Assembly: GCA_937901465.1 (NCBI GenBank)
Contig: CALGTU010000115.1
Coordinates: 1-32,815, forward strand
Direction of reading: 5' to 3'
Source: an uncultured Clostridia bacterium
GTDB taxonomy: Bacteria > Bacillota > Clostridia > Oscillospirales > Ruminococcaceae
DNA length: 32,815 nt
The notes under the pieces are model-generated. The model saw only the letters and a list, made by a program, of their open reading frames with translations, ran no database searches and had not been told where the DNA came from. The position numbers and the translations under genes are program-made. Shown one piece after another: positions 13,364-22,465 of this stretch (position 1 is the stretch's first letter; each line of letters starts with the position of its first letter).

Positions 13364-14818
13364 ATGAATATTGAAAACCAGAAATCAGCCCCCGTTTATG
13401 AGGCGCTTGAAAGACTAAGAAGACAAAGAATTGTTCCCTTTGATGTTCCCGGACATAAAAGAGGAAGAGGAAATCCCGAACTCGTCAAGCTTTTAGGCGA
13501 ACAGTGCGTTGGTATCGACGTCAACTCAATGAAACCGCTTGACAACTTATGTCACCCCGTTTCTGTAATCTATCAGGCAGAACAGCTCGCGGCCGATGCT
13601 TTTGGCGCCAAACACGCGTTTTTTATGGTAAGCGGAACAACATCATCTGTTCAGACAATGATTCTTGCTACATGTAAAGCGAAAGATAAAATCATTCTCC
13701 CCAGAAACGTTCATAAAAGCGTTCTTAACGCACTCGTTCTCTGCGGTGCCGAACCTGTTTATGTAAACCCTGATGTTGACGAAAGAATAGGCATCGCTCT
13801 CGGTATGAATATTGACAGACTGAGAGAAACTATTGAAAAGAATCCCGATGCTGTTGCGGTTTTTGTAAATAACCCTACATATTACGGCATATGCTCTGAT
13901 ATGAAAGCTATTGTTGAACTTGCACACAGCCATGGTATGCAGGTTCTCGTTGACGAAGCACACGGAACTCATCTTTATTTCCACGAAAATCTGCCTATGT
14001 CCGCTATGGAAGCAGGCGCCGATATGGCTGCGGTTTCTATGCATAAATCAGGCGGAAGTTTAACACAGAGTTCTATGCTTCTTGTAAATGAAAACATAAA
14101 CATAAGATATGTTGAACAGATTATAAACCTTACACAGACAACAAGTGCATCTTATCTTCTTTTATCAAGCCTTGATATTTCAAGAAGAAACCTTGCTTTA
14201 AGAGGAAGAGAATCCTTTGAAAAAGTAGCGTCTCTCGCTGAATACGCAAGAGATGAAATAAATTCAATCGGCGGATACTATGCTTACGGAAAAGACCTTG
14301 TAAACGGCACAAGCGTTTATGACTATGACGTTACAAAGCTTTCTGTCTATACAAGGGATATAGGTCTTACAGGTATTGAAATCTATGACCTTTTACGCGA
14401 TGAATATGATATCCAGATTGAATTCGGCGATATAGGAAATATCCTCGCATATATCTCAATAGGCGACAGAATTCAGGAAATCGAACGTCTTGTGGGTGCT
14501 CTCGAAGATATAAAGCGTCTTTACTCAAAGGAAGTAACACATATCCACAATTCAGAATATATTTCGCCCATAGTTGCGGCAACTCCTCAGAAGGCATTCT
14601 ATTCCGAAAAGAAACAGCTTCCCATTAAGGAAACAGCAGGGAAAATCTGTGGAGAATTTGTTATGTGTTATCCTCCCGGAATACCTATTCTCGCACCGGG
14701 CGAAATGATTACAAACGAACTTATCGATTATATGCTTTTCGCAAAGGAAAAGGGTTGCTCTATTCAGGGGCCCGAAGACTGCGAACTTAAAACTCTCAAT
14801 GTTTTAAAGGAGGGCTAA
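13364..14818 (+). CDS. speA: PLP-dependent arginine (Orn/Lys/Arg) decarboxylase
   Basis: A 484-residue fold-type I decarboxylase of the Bacillus SpeA group. The N-terminal VPFDVPGHKRGRG, MVSGTTSSVQ, LPRNVHKSV, VLVDEAHGTH and the PLP-lysine segment VSMHKSGGSLTQSS (Lys228) are all present. The C-terminal CYPPGIPILAPGE motif is also intact. Arginine is the likely substrate because genes for agmatine breakdown follow in the same operon; lysine or ornithine cannot be excluded from sequence. I choose the start at 13364: the in-frame ATG at 13319 lies inside the terminator hairpin, and GGAAAG precedes 13364. The stop codon sits within the ribosome site of the next gene, so translation is probably coupled. 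Confidence 0.9.
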   Translation: MNIENQKSAPVYEALERLRRQRIVPFDVPGHKRGRGNPELVKLLGEQCVGIDVNSMKPLDNLCHPVSVIYQAEQLAADAFGAKHAFFMVSGTTSSVQTMILATCKAKDKIILPRNVHKSVLNALVLCGAEPVYVNPDVDERIGIALGMNIDRLRETIEKNPDAVAVFVNNPTYYGICSDMKAIVELAHSHGMQVLVDEAHGTHLYFHENLPMSAMEAGADMAAVSMHKSGGSLTQSSMLLVNENINIRYVEQIINLTQTTSASYLLLSSLDISRRNLALRGRESFEKVASLAEYARDEINSIGGYYAYGKDLVNGTSVYDYDVTKLSVYTRDIGLTGIEIYDLLRDEYDIQIEFGDIGNILAYISIGDRIQEIERLVGALEDIKRLYSKEVTHIHNSEYISPIVAATPQKAFYSEKKQLPIKETAGKICGEFVMCYPPGIPILAPGEMITNELIDYMLFAKEKGCSIQGPEDCELKTLNVLKEG

Positions 14819-14821
14819 ATT

Positions 14822-15682
14822 TTGGATTTCTGGTTTTCTGAAATGCATACAAATAACGTCAAGATGTCAATAAGAGTTGAAAAACAGCTTTTCAGCGGAA
14901 CAAGTGATTTTCAGAGAATTGACATTTTCGACTCTGTCGAATTCGGAAGATTCTTGACTTCAGATGGTAGTGTCATCTTCTCCGAAAAAGACGAATTCAC
15001 ATATGACGAAATGATAGTACACGTTCCGATGGCGGTTCACCCCTCGGTCAAAAAGGTTCTCGTAATAGGCGGTGGCGACGGTGGCGTTGCCAGAGAACTT
15101 TCATACTATGACGAAATTGAAGAAATCGATGTTGTTGAACCTGATGAACTTTTCGTTAATGTATGTCGTGAATTCTTCCCCGATAACGCAAAAGGTCTTG
15201 ACGACCCCCGCGTCAACATTTTTTATAGGGATGGTCTTCGTTTTCTTCGTGGGAAACAGGATCAGTACGATCTCATCATCAACGACTCAACAGACCCCTT
15301 GGGCTATACAGCAGGCCTTTTCACAAAAGAATTCTACGGAAGTTGTTATAAAGCCCTTAAAGAAGACGGCATAATGGTTTATCAGCACGGAAGTCCTTTC
15401 TTTGATGTTGACGAAGAAAGTTGCCGAACAATGCATAGGAAAGCTTTCAGAAGTTTCCCGATAAGCAGAGTTTATCAGGCACATATCCCAACATGTCCAT
15501 CAGGATACTGGCTTTTCGGATTTGCCTCGAAGAAATATCACCCACTTCGTGATTTCGACCCTGTCCGTTGGGAAAAACGCGGTCTTAAAACATGGTATTA
15601 CTCAGCAAATCTTCACAGAGGTGCGTTTATGCTTCCTAAATATGTTGAAGATTTACTCATAGAAGAAGAAAAGAAAAACTGA
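14822..15682 (+). CDS. speE: Spermidine synthase-like aminopropyltransferase
   Basis: A 286-residue cytoplasmic enzyme of the SpeE family, which transfers an aminopropyl group from decarboxylated SAM to putrescine or a related amine. The nucleotide site VLVIGGGDGGVARELSYY lies at about 79-96. DVVEPDE, YDLIINDSTDPLGYTAGLFTKEFY and the Y-QHGSP segment match the family. The start is a TTG at 14822, supported by AAAGGAGGG seven bases upstream; the gene overlaps the ribosome-site region of speA's end. No speD (SAM decarboxylase) is in the window, so the aminopropyl donor must come from elsewhere or the substrate differs. Agmatine aminopropylation is a possible alternative. Confidence 0.9.
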   Translation: MDFWFSEMHTNNVKMSIRVEKQLFSGTSDFQRIDIFDSVEFGRFLTSDGSVIFSEKDEFTYDEMIVHVPMAVHPSVKKVLVIGGGDGGVARELSYYDEIEEIDVVEPDELFVNVCREFFPDNAKGLDDPRVNIFYRDGLRFLRGKQDQYDLIINDSTDPLGYTAGLFTKEFYGSCYKALKEDGIMVYQHGSPFFDVDEESCRTMHRKAFRSFPISRVYQAHIPTCPSGYWLFGFASKKYHPLRDFDPVRWEKRGLKTWYYSANLHRGAFMLPKYVEDLLIEEEKKN

Positions 15683-15703
15683 TTTTAAAGGAGATAGAAA
15701 ATT

Positions 15704-16957
15704 ATGAAATTACTTGTTATCGGTTGTGGCGGAGTTGCTACAGTTGCTATTCACAAATGTTGTCAGAACCCTCTTTTTACAGATATCTGCATAGCAAGCA
15801 GAACAAAGTCAAAGTGTGATGCTTTGGTTGAAATCCTCAAAGATAAGACATCAGCAAAACTTTCAACAGCAACAGTTGACGCTGACAGCTTCGATTCACT
15901 CGTTGCACTTATGAAAGAATATCAGCCTCACACAGTTTTAAATGTCGCACTTCCCTATCAGGATCTTACTATTATGGATGCTTGCCTCGAATGCAACGCA
16001 AACTATGTTGACACAGCAAACTATGAAGCAGAAGATACAGATGACCCCGAATGGAGAGCAATCTATGAAAAGAGATGCAAGGAAAAGGGATTTACAGCTT
16101 ATTTCGATTATTCATGGCAGTGGGCTTATATGGATAAGTTCAAGGAAAAAGGCCTCACAGCACTTTTAGGCACAGGTTTCGACCCCGGCGTTACAAGCGT
16201 TTTCTCTGCTTATGCTCTTAAGCACTACTTTGATGAAATCCATTATATCGACATTTTAGACTGTAACGGTGGTGACCATGGTTATCCCTTTGCTACAAAC
16301 TTCAACCCCGAAATCAATCTCCGTGAAGTTTCAGCAAACGGCTCTTACTGGGAAAACGGCAAATGGGTTGAAACAAAGCCTATGGAAATCAAGAGAGAAT
16401 ATAATTTCGAAGGCGTTGGTATGAAGGATATGTATCTTCTTCACCACGAAGAAATCGAATCTCTCGCAAAGAATATCCCGGGGGTTAAAAGAATCCGTTT
16501 CTTCATGACATTCGGTCAGAGCTATCTTATGCATATGAACTGCTTACAGAATGTAGGTATGCTCGGCACAACTCCCGTTATGTTCGAAGGAAGAGAAATC
16601 GTTCCTATAAAGTTCCTTAAAGCACTTCTCCCTGATCCCGCATCATTAGGCCCAAGAACAGTCGGCAAGACAAATATCGGCTGTATTTTCAAGGGCGTTA
16701 AGGACGGCAAGGAAAAGACAATCTATATCTATAATGTCTGTGATCATCAGGAATGCTATAAGGAAACAGGCGCTCAGGCAGTTTCTTATACAACAGGTGT
16801 TCCCGCTATGATAGGAACAGCTATGGTTATGAGCGGAACATGGAACAAAGCAGGCGTTTACAACGTTGAAGAATTCGATCCCGATCCTTATATGGATATG
16901 CTGGGTAAATATGGTCTTCCCTGGGTTGTTGACGAAAATCCCGTTACGGTTGAATAA
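15704..16957 (+). CDS. Carboxy(nor)spermidine dehydrogenase
   Basis: A 417-residue oxidoreductase of the saccharopine dehydrogenase family. Its N-terminal Rossmann site is LLVIGCGGVATVAIHKC (3-19), and FDPGVTSVFSAYALK and VSYTTGVPAMIGTAMV also fit the family. With the decarboxylase that follows, it most likely condenses putrescine (or diaminopropane) with aspartate beta-semialdehyde, reducing the imine with NADPH to carboxyspermidine (or carboxynorspermidine). The pairing with nspC, only two bases apart, is the main reason for choosing this over lysine metabolism. Start at 15704 has AAAGGAG upstream. It lies 21 bases after speE. Confidence 0.88.
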   Translation: MKLLVIGCGGVATVAIHKCCQNPLFTDICIASRTKSKCDALVEILKDKTSAKLSTATVDADSFDSLVALMKEYQPHTVLNVALPYQDLTIMDACLECNANYVDTANYEAEDTDDPEWRAIYEKRCKEKGFTAYFDYSWQWAYMDKFKEKGLTALLGTGFDPGVTSVFSAYALKHYFDEIHYIDILDCNGGDHGYPFATNFNPEINLREVSANGSYWENGKWVETKPMEIKREYNFEGVGMKDMYLLHHEEIESLAKNIPGVKRIRFFMTFGQSYLMHMNCLQNVGMLGTTPVMFEGREIVPIKFLKALLPDPASLGPRTVGKTNIGCIFKGVKDGKEKTIYIYNVCDHQECYKETGAQAVSYTTGVPAMIGTAMVMSGTWNKAGVYNVEEFDPDPYMDMLGKYGLPWVVDENPVTVE

Positions 16958-16959
16958 TT

Positions 16960-18105
16960 ATGGAAAAGAAAATTCTTGATATATTAAAAAGTGCACCTAC
17001 CCCCGCATATGTCATCGACGAAAAAAAGATAAGAGAAAATCTCTCTGTCCTTAAAAGTGTCGAAGAAAAATCAGGTGCTAAAATATTACTTGCGCAGAAG
17101 GCTTTTTCAGCCTTCTCGCTTTATCCTATGATTTCTGAATATGTAAGTGGAACAGCTTGTAGCGGTCTTTATGAAGCAAGACTCGGCTTTGAAAATATGG
17201 GAAAAGAAAACCATGTTTTTTCTGCCGCTTACAGAGAAGATGAAATCGACGAAATCATATCTTATTGCGGACACATCATATTAAACTCAAAAAACCAGCT
17301 TTATAAATACAGAGATAAGATTCTTTCTGCAGGAAAGAAAATAGGTCTTAGAATAAATCCTGAATGTTCAACACAGGAAGGTCACGAAATCTATGACCCT
17401 TGTTCTCCTAAATCAAGACTCGGAATAACGCTTAAAAACTTCGCTGAAATCGACCTTACAGGCGTTTCGGGAATACATTTTCATACTCTTTGCGAACAGA
17501 ATTCCGATGACCTTGAAACAACTCTTAATGCTATCGAAGAAAAGTTCGGAAAATATCTTTATGATATGGAGTGGATAAATTTCGGTGGCGGTCATCATAT
17601 AACAAGAGATGATTATGACATAGAAAAACTCCTTTCATGCATCAAGAGAATAAAGGAGAAATACAATCTCGAAGTATTCATAGAGCCCGGTGAAGCTTTT
17701 GCTTTAAACGCAGGTTATCTTGTTACAACTGTTCTTGATATAACAGAAAACGATATGCCTATTGCAATTCTTGACACATCAGCGGCTTGTCATATGCCCG
17801 ATGTTCTTGAAATGCCCTATCGCCCACCCCTTTATATGTCAGGTGAAAACGGCGAGAAAAAATATTCATATCGTTTAGGTTCACAGACCTGCCTTGCGGG
17901 AGATGTTATCGGCGAATACAGTTTTGATGAGCCACTTAACATCGGTGACAAACTCATTTTTATGGATATGGCAATCTATTCTATGGTAAAGAACAATACT
18001 TTTAACGGAATGCCACTTCCTGATATTGCAATACTTCGTGAAAACGGAGAATACGAAATCATAAAGCGTTTTTCATACAATGACTTCAAGGAGCGTTTAT
18101 CTTGA
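16960..18105 (+). CDS. nspC: Carboxy(nor)spermidine decarboxylase
   Basis: A 381-residue PLP enzyme of the alanine racemase-fold decarboxylases. It removes CO2 from carboxyspermidine or carboxynorspermidine to give the free polyamine. The PLP lysine is Lys47 in ILLAQKAFS. ACSGLYEARLG, SRLGI, INFGGGHHI, IEPGEAF and the C-terminal CLAGDVIGEYSF with its catalytic Cys are all visible. Length is typical. It starts two bases after the dehydrogenase stop codon with no clear ribosome site, so it is probably translated by coupling. Its stop codon overlaps the TTG start of the next gene. Confidence 0.93.
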   Translation: MEKKILDILKSAPTPAYVIDEKKIRENLSVLKSVEEKSGAKILLAQKAFSAFSLYPMISEYVSGTACSGLYEARLGFENMGKENHVFSAAYREDEIDEIISYCGHIILNSKNQLYKYRDKILSAGKKIGLRINPECSTQEGHEIYDPCSPKSRLGITLKNFAEIDLTGVSGIHFHTLCEQNSDDLETTLNAIEEKFGKYLYDMEWINFGGGHHITRDDYDIEKLLSCIKRIKEKYNLEVFIEPGEAFALNAGYLVTTVLDITENDMPIAILDTSAACHMPDVLEMPYRPPLYMSGENGEKKYSYRLGSQTCLAGDVIGEYSFDEPLNIGDKLIFMDMAIYSMVKNNTFNGMPLPDIAILRENGEYEIIKRFSYNDFKERLS

Positions 18106-19220
18106 TTAAAATAAGTTCACTCCCCAAAAACGACGGCTTTTATATGCCTGCCGAATATTCACAGCACGACGGCACAATCCTTATTTTTCCCGAAAGAAAA
18201 GGCTCATGGCCACATAATGCCGTTCCTGCCGTTAAAACATTTACAGAAATTATAAATGCGATTTCAGAAGACGAAAAGGTTTTTCTTATAGTAAGCGAAA
18301 ACACCGAAGAAAAAGCAAAAGAAATCTTTTCTGAAAATGAAAATGTCATAATAACAAAAATCCCACAGGATGACGCCTGGGCAAGAGATACCGCACCCAC
18401 ATTTGTTACCGACGGCGAAAATGTTCGTGGAATAAACTGGCGTTTCAACGCCTGGGGCGGAGATTTTGACGGTCTTTATAAAGACTATGAAAATGACGAT
18501 AAACTTGCCGTTTCTTTTATGGATTCTATAAACTGCGATTATTATGACGCGTCGCCTTTTGTTCTTGAAGGCGGTTCAATTCATTCTGACGGCGAAGGAA
18601 CTATTATGACAACAGAAAGCTGTCTTTTAAGCAAGGGAAGAAATCCTGACCTTTCGAAAGAAGAAATCAGCGAAACATTATGTAAATATCTTGGCGGTGA
18701 AAAGGTTTTATGGCTTCCCCGAGGAATTTACAATGATGAAACAAACGAACATGTTGATAATGTCTGCGCTTTTACAGGGCCCGCTGAAGTAGTTCTCGCA
18801 TGGACAGACGACGAAACAGACCCGCAGTATCCACTCTCGAAAGCCTGTTTTGATTATCTTTCATCAGAAACCGACGCTAAGGGAAGAAAGATAATTATCC
18901 ATAAACTGCCTATCCCGAAAACACCTGTATGCGTTCTTCCCGAAGATATGGAAGGCTATGTTTTTGAAGAAGGCGAAGATGTAAGAGAAATCGGCGAACG
19001 TCTCGCGGCATCTTATGTTAACTTCTATTTTTCAAATAATTCAGTAATTCTCCCGCAGTTTTCAGGTGAGAATGAAGAAAGCGACGAGCTCGCTGTTTCT
19101 ATAATGGAAAAAGTATGCAAGGGAAGAAAAATTGTTCCCATTAAGGCAAGAAATATCATTGTCGGCGGTGGAAATATCCACTGTATTACTCAACAGATAC
19201 CGGAAGGAGCGTTGAAATAA
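18102..19220 (+). CDS. aguA: Agmatine deiminase
   Basis: A 372-residue enzyme of the guanidine-modifying superfamily that converts agmatine to N-carbamoylputrescine and ammonia. Family marks are MPAEYSQHDGTILIFPERKGSWP at the start, DDAWARDTAPTFV, the WRFNAWGG segment, VLEGGSIHSDGEGT, NEHVDN and the catalytic cysteine near the C-terminus (Cys361 in GGGNIHCITQQIP). It begins with TTG at 18102, with AAGGAGCG upstream, and overlaps nspC by four bases as TTGA. It couples the arginine decarboxylase product to putrescine together with the next gene. Confidence 0.95.
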   Translation: MIKISSLPKNDGFYMPAEYSQHDGTILIFPERKGSWPHNAVPAVKTFTEIINAISEDEKVFLIVSENTEEKAKEIFSENENVIITKIPQDDAWARDTAPTFVTDGENVRGINWRFNAWGGDFDGLYKDYENDDKLAVSFMDSINCDYYDASPFVLEGGSIHSDGEGTIMTTESCLLSKGRNPDLSKEEISETLCKYLGGEKVLWLPRGIYNDETNEHVDNVCAFTGPAEVVLAWTDDETDPQYPLSKACFDYLSSETDAKGRKIIIHKLPIPKTPVCVLPEDMEGYVFEEGEDVREIGERLAASYVNFYFSNNSVILPQFSGENEESDELAVSIMEKVCKGRKIVPIKARNIIVGGGNIHCITQQIPEGALK

Positions 19221-20099
19221 ATGCGTAAAGTTACCGTTGCGGCAATTCAGATGAACAACACAAGAATTGTCAGCGAAAACATAGCAAAAGCCGAAAAATT
19301 AGTCAGAGAAGCAGCCGAAAAGGGTGCTGATATAATTCTTCTTCCCGAACTTTTCGAAAGACAGTATTTCTGTCAGGAAAGAAGATACGACTACTATGAT
19401 TTTGCAAAGAAAACAGAAGAAAACGATGCTGTAATGCATTTCAGAAAAATCTGTAAGGAACTTTCTGTTGTAATGCCGATAAGTTTTTATGAAAAAGACG
19501 GCAACACACTTTTCAACTCTGTTGCAATAATTGATGCCGATGGTGAAATCCTTGGCGTTTACAGAAAAACACATATCCCCGATGACCACTATTATCAGGA
19601 AAAATTCTATTTCACACCCGGTAATACAGGTTTTAAAGTATGGGATACAAGATACGGAAAAATCGGCGTAGGAATATGCTGGGACCAGTGGTTCCCCGAA
19701 ACCGCAAGAGCAATGGCACTTATGGGTGCTGAACTCATCTTCTACCCTACTGCAATAGGCTCTGAACCTATCCTTGAAAGCGACAGTATGCCTCACTGGA
19801 GAAGGGCTATGCAGGGACATTCGGCAGCAAACATCGTTCCCGTTATCGCGGCTAACAGATACGGAAAAGAAGATGTTTTGCAGACAGAAGAAAACGGCGG
19901 ACAAGAGTCATCTCTCATCTTTTATGGTTCATCATTCATAACAGATGAAACAGGCGGAATACTCTCTTCTGCTGAAAGAGAAGGCGACGCTGTTTTGACA
20001 GAAACCTTTGACCTTGATGATATAAGGGAAAAACAGCTTTCATGGGGAATTTATCGTGACAGACGCCCCGAAACATATAAGATAATAACCGAAAGATAA
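19221..20099 (+). CDS. aguB: N-carbamoylputrescine amidase
   Basis: A 292-residue nitrilase-superfamily amidohydrolase that cleaves N-carbamoylputrescine to putrescine, CO2 and ammonia. The catalytic triad is complete: Glu43 in LPELF, Lys116 in VYRKTHIPD and Cys153 in GVGICWDQWFPE. The segment SEPILESDSMPHWRRAMQGH agrees with the AguB subgroup. The ATG at 19221 directly follows the stop codon of aguA, and AAGGAG lies inside the end of that gene. It is the last gene of the polyamine operon and is followed by a strong terminator. Confidence 0.95.
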   Translation: MRKVTVAAIQMNNTRIVSENIAKAEKLVREAAEKGADIILLPELFERQYFCQERRYDYYDFAKKTEENDAVMHFRKICKELSVVMPISFYEKDGNTLFNSVAIIDADGEILGVYRKTHIPDDHYYQEKFYFTPGNTGFKVWDTRYGKIGVGICWDQWFPETARAMALMGAELIFYPTAIGSEPILESDSMPHWRRAMQGHSAANIVPVIAANRYGKEDVLQTEENGGQESSLIFYGSSFITDETGGILSSAEREGDAVLTETFDLDDIREKQLSWGIYRDRRPETYKIITER

Positions 20100-20103
20100 A
20101 CAT

Positions 20104-20139
20104 AAAACACCGTAGCAGAATAACGCTACGGTGTTTTTT
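20104..20139 (+). terminator. Terminator of the polyamine operon
   Basis: AAAACACCGTAGC and GCTACGGTGTTTT form a long perfect stem with an eight-base loop, followed by TTTTTT. Confidence 0.92.
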
Positions 20140-20198
20140 ATCGTCAGTCCTTCATAAAAAAATCAAAGGTTTTATCTTGATTTTATGCATAAATATCG

Positions 20199-20227
20199 TT
20201 GAACTATAAGGAATTAAATGCTATAAT
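20199..20227 (+). promoter_or_regulatory. Sigma-A promoter of the BMP-kinase operon
   Basis: TTGAAC (20199-20204), 17-base spacer, TATAAT (20222-20227), about 50 bases before the first start codon. Confidence 0.75.
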
Positions 20228-20277
20228 TATTTTGTATGGGCAAAATCTGAAAAAATAAAAAGAAAGAAGATTTTTTT

Positions 20278-21369
20278 ATGAAAAAGATAATTATCATAGC
20301 ATTGTCTTTTGTTCTTGCACTTATAATAGGAATTTTCGTTATCAACGTAAGCGAAAAAGAAACTGATGTTACCGAAGAAACAACTAGAGTAGGGCTTATT
20401 CTTAATGGTCCCCGAAACGACGGAAGCTGGAGTCAGTCTCACTATGAAGCACTCTGCGCTACGGCTAAGGAAATAAATTTACAGATAATCTGCAAAGAAA
20501 ATGTTTCTGCAGAAGCCGCACCCGATGTAATAAGAGAACTTATTATGAGCGATTGCAAAGTAATCGTTGCAAACTCGGCTATTTTCGGAGATGCTGTAAC
20601 CATTGCCGCAAAAGCATATCCCGAAACATATTTCTTCCATGCATCAGGAACTAATTTTGATAAGAATTTATGCACATATTTCGGAAGAATGTATCAGATA
20701 CGTTACCTTACAGGTATCGTTGCGGGGCTTACAACAAAAACAAACGAAATCGGATATGTTGCCGCTATGCCTGTTTCAGAAGTAAACAGAGGTCTTAACG
20801 CATTTACTTTAGGCGTAAGAAAGGTAAATCCCGAGGCTACTGTTTATGTCCGCTGGACAGATTCATGGAGTGATGATGAAGCAACTGCAAAAGCTACAGA
20901 GCAACTCATAAAAGACCATAACATAGATGTTCTCGCTATGCATACAGACTCTTTAGAGCCTCTTCGCATTGCCGATGAAAACAAAATCTACAGTATCGGT
21001 TATAATCTTGAAAACAAAGAAAATTTCCCCGATAGTTATCTTACTGCTGCTGTATGGGACTGGGAACAGTTCTATACCCCCCAGATTCTCAGATGCCTTC
21101 AGGGAAAATTTGAGGGAAAGAATCACTGGGCAGGTCTTGAAACGGGAATGATAAATATTGCTGATATCTCACCTATGATAAATCCCGAAGCCGAAAAACA
21201 GGCTATGGCAGAATATGAAAAAATGAAGAACGGAACCTTTGATGTTTTCTATGGCCCCGTTTATGATAATGAAGGAAACTTGCGCATAGCAGAAGGCGAA
21301 AGTATGACAGACAACGCTATGCTTAATGAATTTGACTGGTATGTCGAGGGGGTCTCTGTTGATGAATAA
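20278..21369 (+). CDS. Membrane-anchored BMP-family binding protein 1
   Basis: A 363-residue protein with one N-terminal membrane anchor (about residues 4-23) and an outside domain of the BMP/Med type, a periplasmic-binding-protein fold that often binds nucleosides. Marks include VGLILNGPRNDGSWSQSHYEAL, TYFGRMYQIRYLTGIVAGL, NEIGYVAAMP and NAFTLGVRKVNP. There is no lipobox cysteine after the hydrophobic segment, so it should be a signal anchor rather than a lipoprotein. Usual ABC permease and ATPase partners are absent. The next gene is a paralogue and the third a histidine kinase, which suggests a sensing rather than an uptake role. The ligand is unknown. Confidence 0.85.
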   Translation: MKKIIIIALSFVLALIIGIFVINVSEKETDVTEETTRVGLILNGPRNDGSWSQSHYEALCATAKEINLQIICKENVSAEAAPDVIRELIMSDCKVIVANSAIFGDAVTIAAKAYPETYFFHASGTNFDKNLCTYFGRMYQIRYLTGIVAGLTTKTNEIGYVAAMPVSEVNRGLNAFTLGVRKVNPEATVYVRWTDSWSDDEATAKATEQLIKDHNIDVLAMHTDSLEPLRIADENKIYSIGYNLENKENFPDSYLTAAVWDWEQFYTPQILRCLQGKFEGKNHWAGLETGMINIADISPMINPEAEKQAMAEYEKMKNGTFDVFYGPVYDNEGNLRIAEGESMTDNAMLNEFDWYVEGVSVDE

Positions 21370-22465
21370 TAAATCAGGCAAAAAAATTCTTATAATATCT
21401 GCGGTTGCGGTTTTTCTTCTGGTAATTGCCGTAATTATAGTTTCGGGAAAAGATATCTTCCCTGACAAAAAACACACAGTAGGCCTTATTCTTACTAGTA
21501 CAAAAGATGACAACGGTTGGAACAGTATGCATTATGAAGGCGTTTTTTCAGCTTGCGAACAGCTTGGTGCAAAGCTTATCGTAAAAGAAAATATCGCCGA
21601 AGGAACAGGCGATTGTGAAAAGGCTATTGAAGAACTTATCGACAATGGTGCTGAAATGATTATCCTTTCTAGCTATTCTTATCCTTTAGAAGCAAAGGAA
21701 ATCATCGATCGTAATCCCTCTGTTTCGTTCTATGGAATTTCATCTGAATATACTTCAAACAATATGACATCATATTTCGGAAGAATGTATCAGGCGAGAT
21801 ACCTTTCAGGGATTGTTGCTGGAATGACAACAGAAACAAATGAAATCGGATATGTTGCCGCTATGCCCAATAACGAAGTAAACAGAGGAATAAACGCTTT
21901 TACTCTTGGTGTTAAAAGTGTTAACCCCGATGCGAAAGTTTATGTTAAATGGACAGATTCATGGGATGATGCAGAAAAGGAAAAAGAAGCAGTAAATAAA
22001 ATCCTTTCAGAAACAGATGCGGATATTTTAACATATCATCAGAATCAGCATAATGTTGCCGAAACTGCTGATTCTATGGGTATATGTTCGATAGGCTACA
22101 ATAAAGCTATCGAAGGATTATCAGAAAAATATCTTACCGCTGCTGTATGGAACTGGGAATCGCTTTATTATCAGATTATAAGAGAATTTATGCTCGGAAA
22201 AGCAAACTCTGTTGATCATCACTGGTATGGCATAATCGACAGTGAAGTTATCGGTTTATCAGAATATTCTCCTCTTGTTTCTGAAGAAACCAAAAAGACA
22301 GTTGAAGCCGCAAAGGCAAAATTTGCTTATGGAAACTATATCTTCTCAGGCAAAATCTATGATAACCAAGGAAATTTAAGATGCGATGAAGATGAAATGA
22401 TAAGCGACGATGTTCTTCTCGCGAGAATGGACTGGTATGTTGACGGGGTGGTGATTCTCGAATGA
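21362..22465 (+). CDS. Membrane-anchored BMP-family binding protein 2
   Basis: A 367-residue paralogue of the preceding protein with the same plan: N-terminal anchor (about residues 9-28) and BMP-type outside domain. Long stretches are shared, such as SYFGRMYQARYLSGIVAGM, TNEIGYVAAMP, EVNRGINAFTLGV and the W-T-D-S-W motif, which points to tandem duplication. The start at 21362 has GAGGGGG ten bases upstream and overlaps the end of the first gene by eight bases; an in-frame ATG at 21326 lies deeper in that gene and lacks a ribosome site. The 3' end overlaps the kinase gene by four bases (ATGA), so all three proteins are probably made together. Confidence 0.85.
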   Translation: MNNKSGKKILIISAVAVFLLVIAVIIVSGKDIFPDKKHTVGLILTSTKDDNGWNSMHYEGVFSACEQLGAKLIVKENIAEGTGDCEKAIEELIDNGAEMIILSSYSYPLEAKEIIDRNPSVSFYGISSEYTSNNMTSYFGRMYQARYLSGIVAGMTTETNEIGYVAAMPNNEVNRGINAFTLGVKSVNPDAKVYVKWTDSWDDAEKEKEAVNKILSETDADILTYHQNQHNVAETADSMGICSIGYNKAIEGLSEKYLTAAVWNWESLYYQIIREFMLGKANSVDHHWYGIIDSEVIGLSEYSPLVSEETKKTVEAAKAKFAYGNYIFSGKIYDNQGNLRCDEDEMISDDVLLARMDWYVDGVVILE

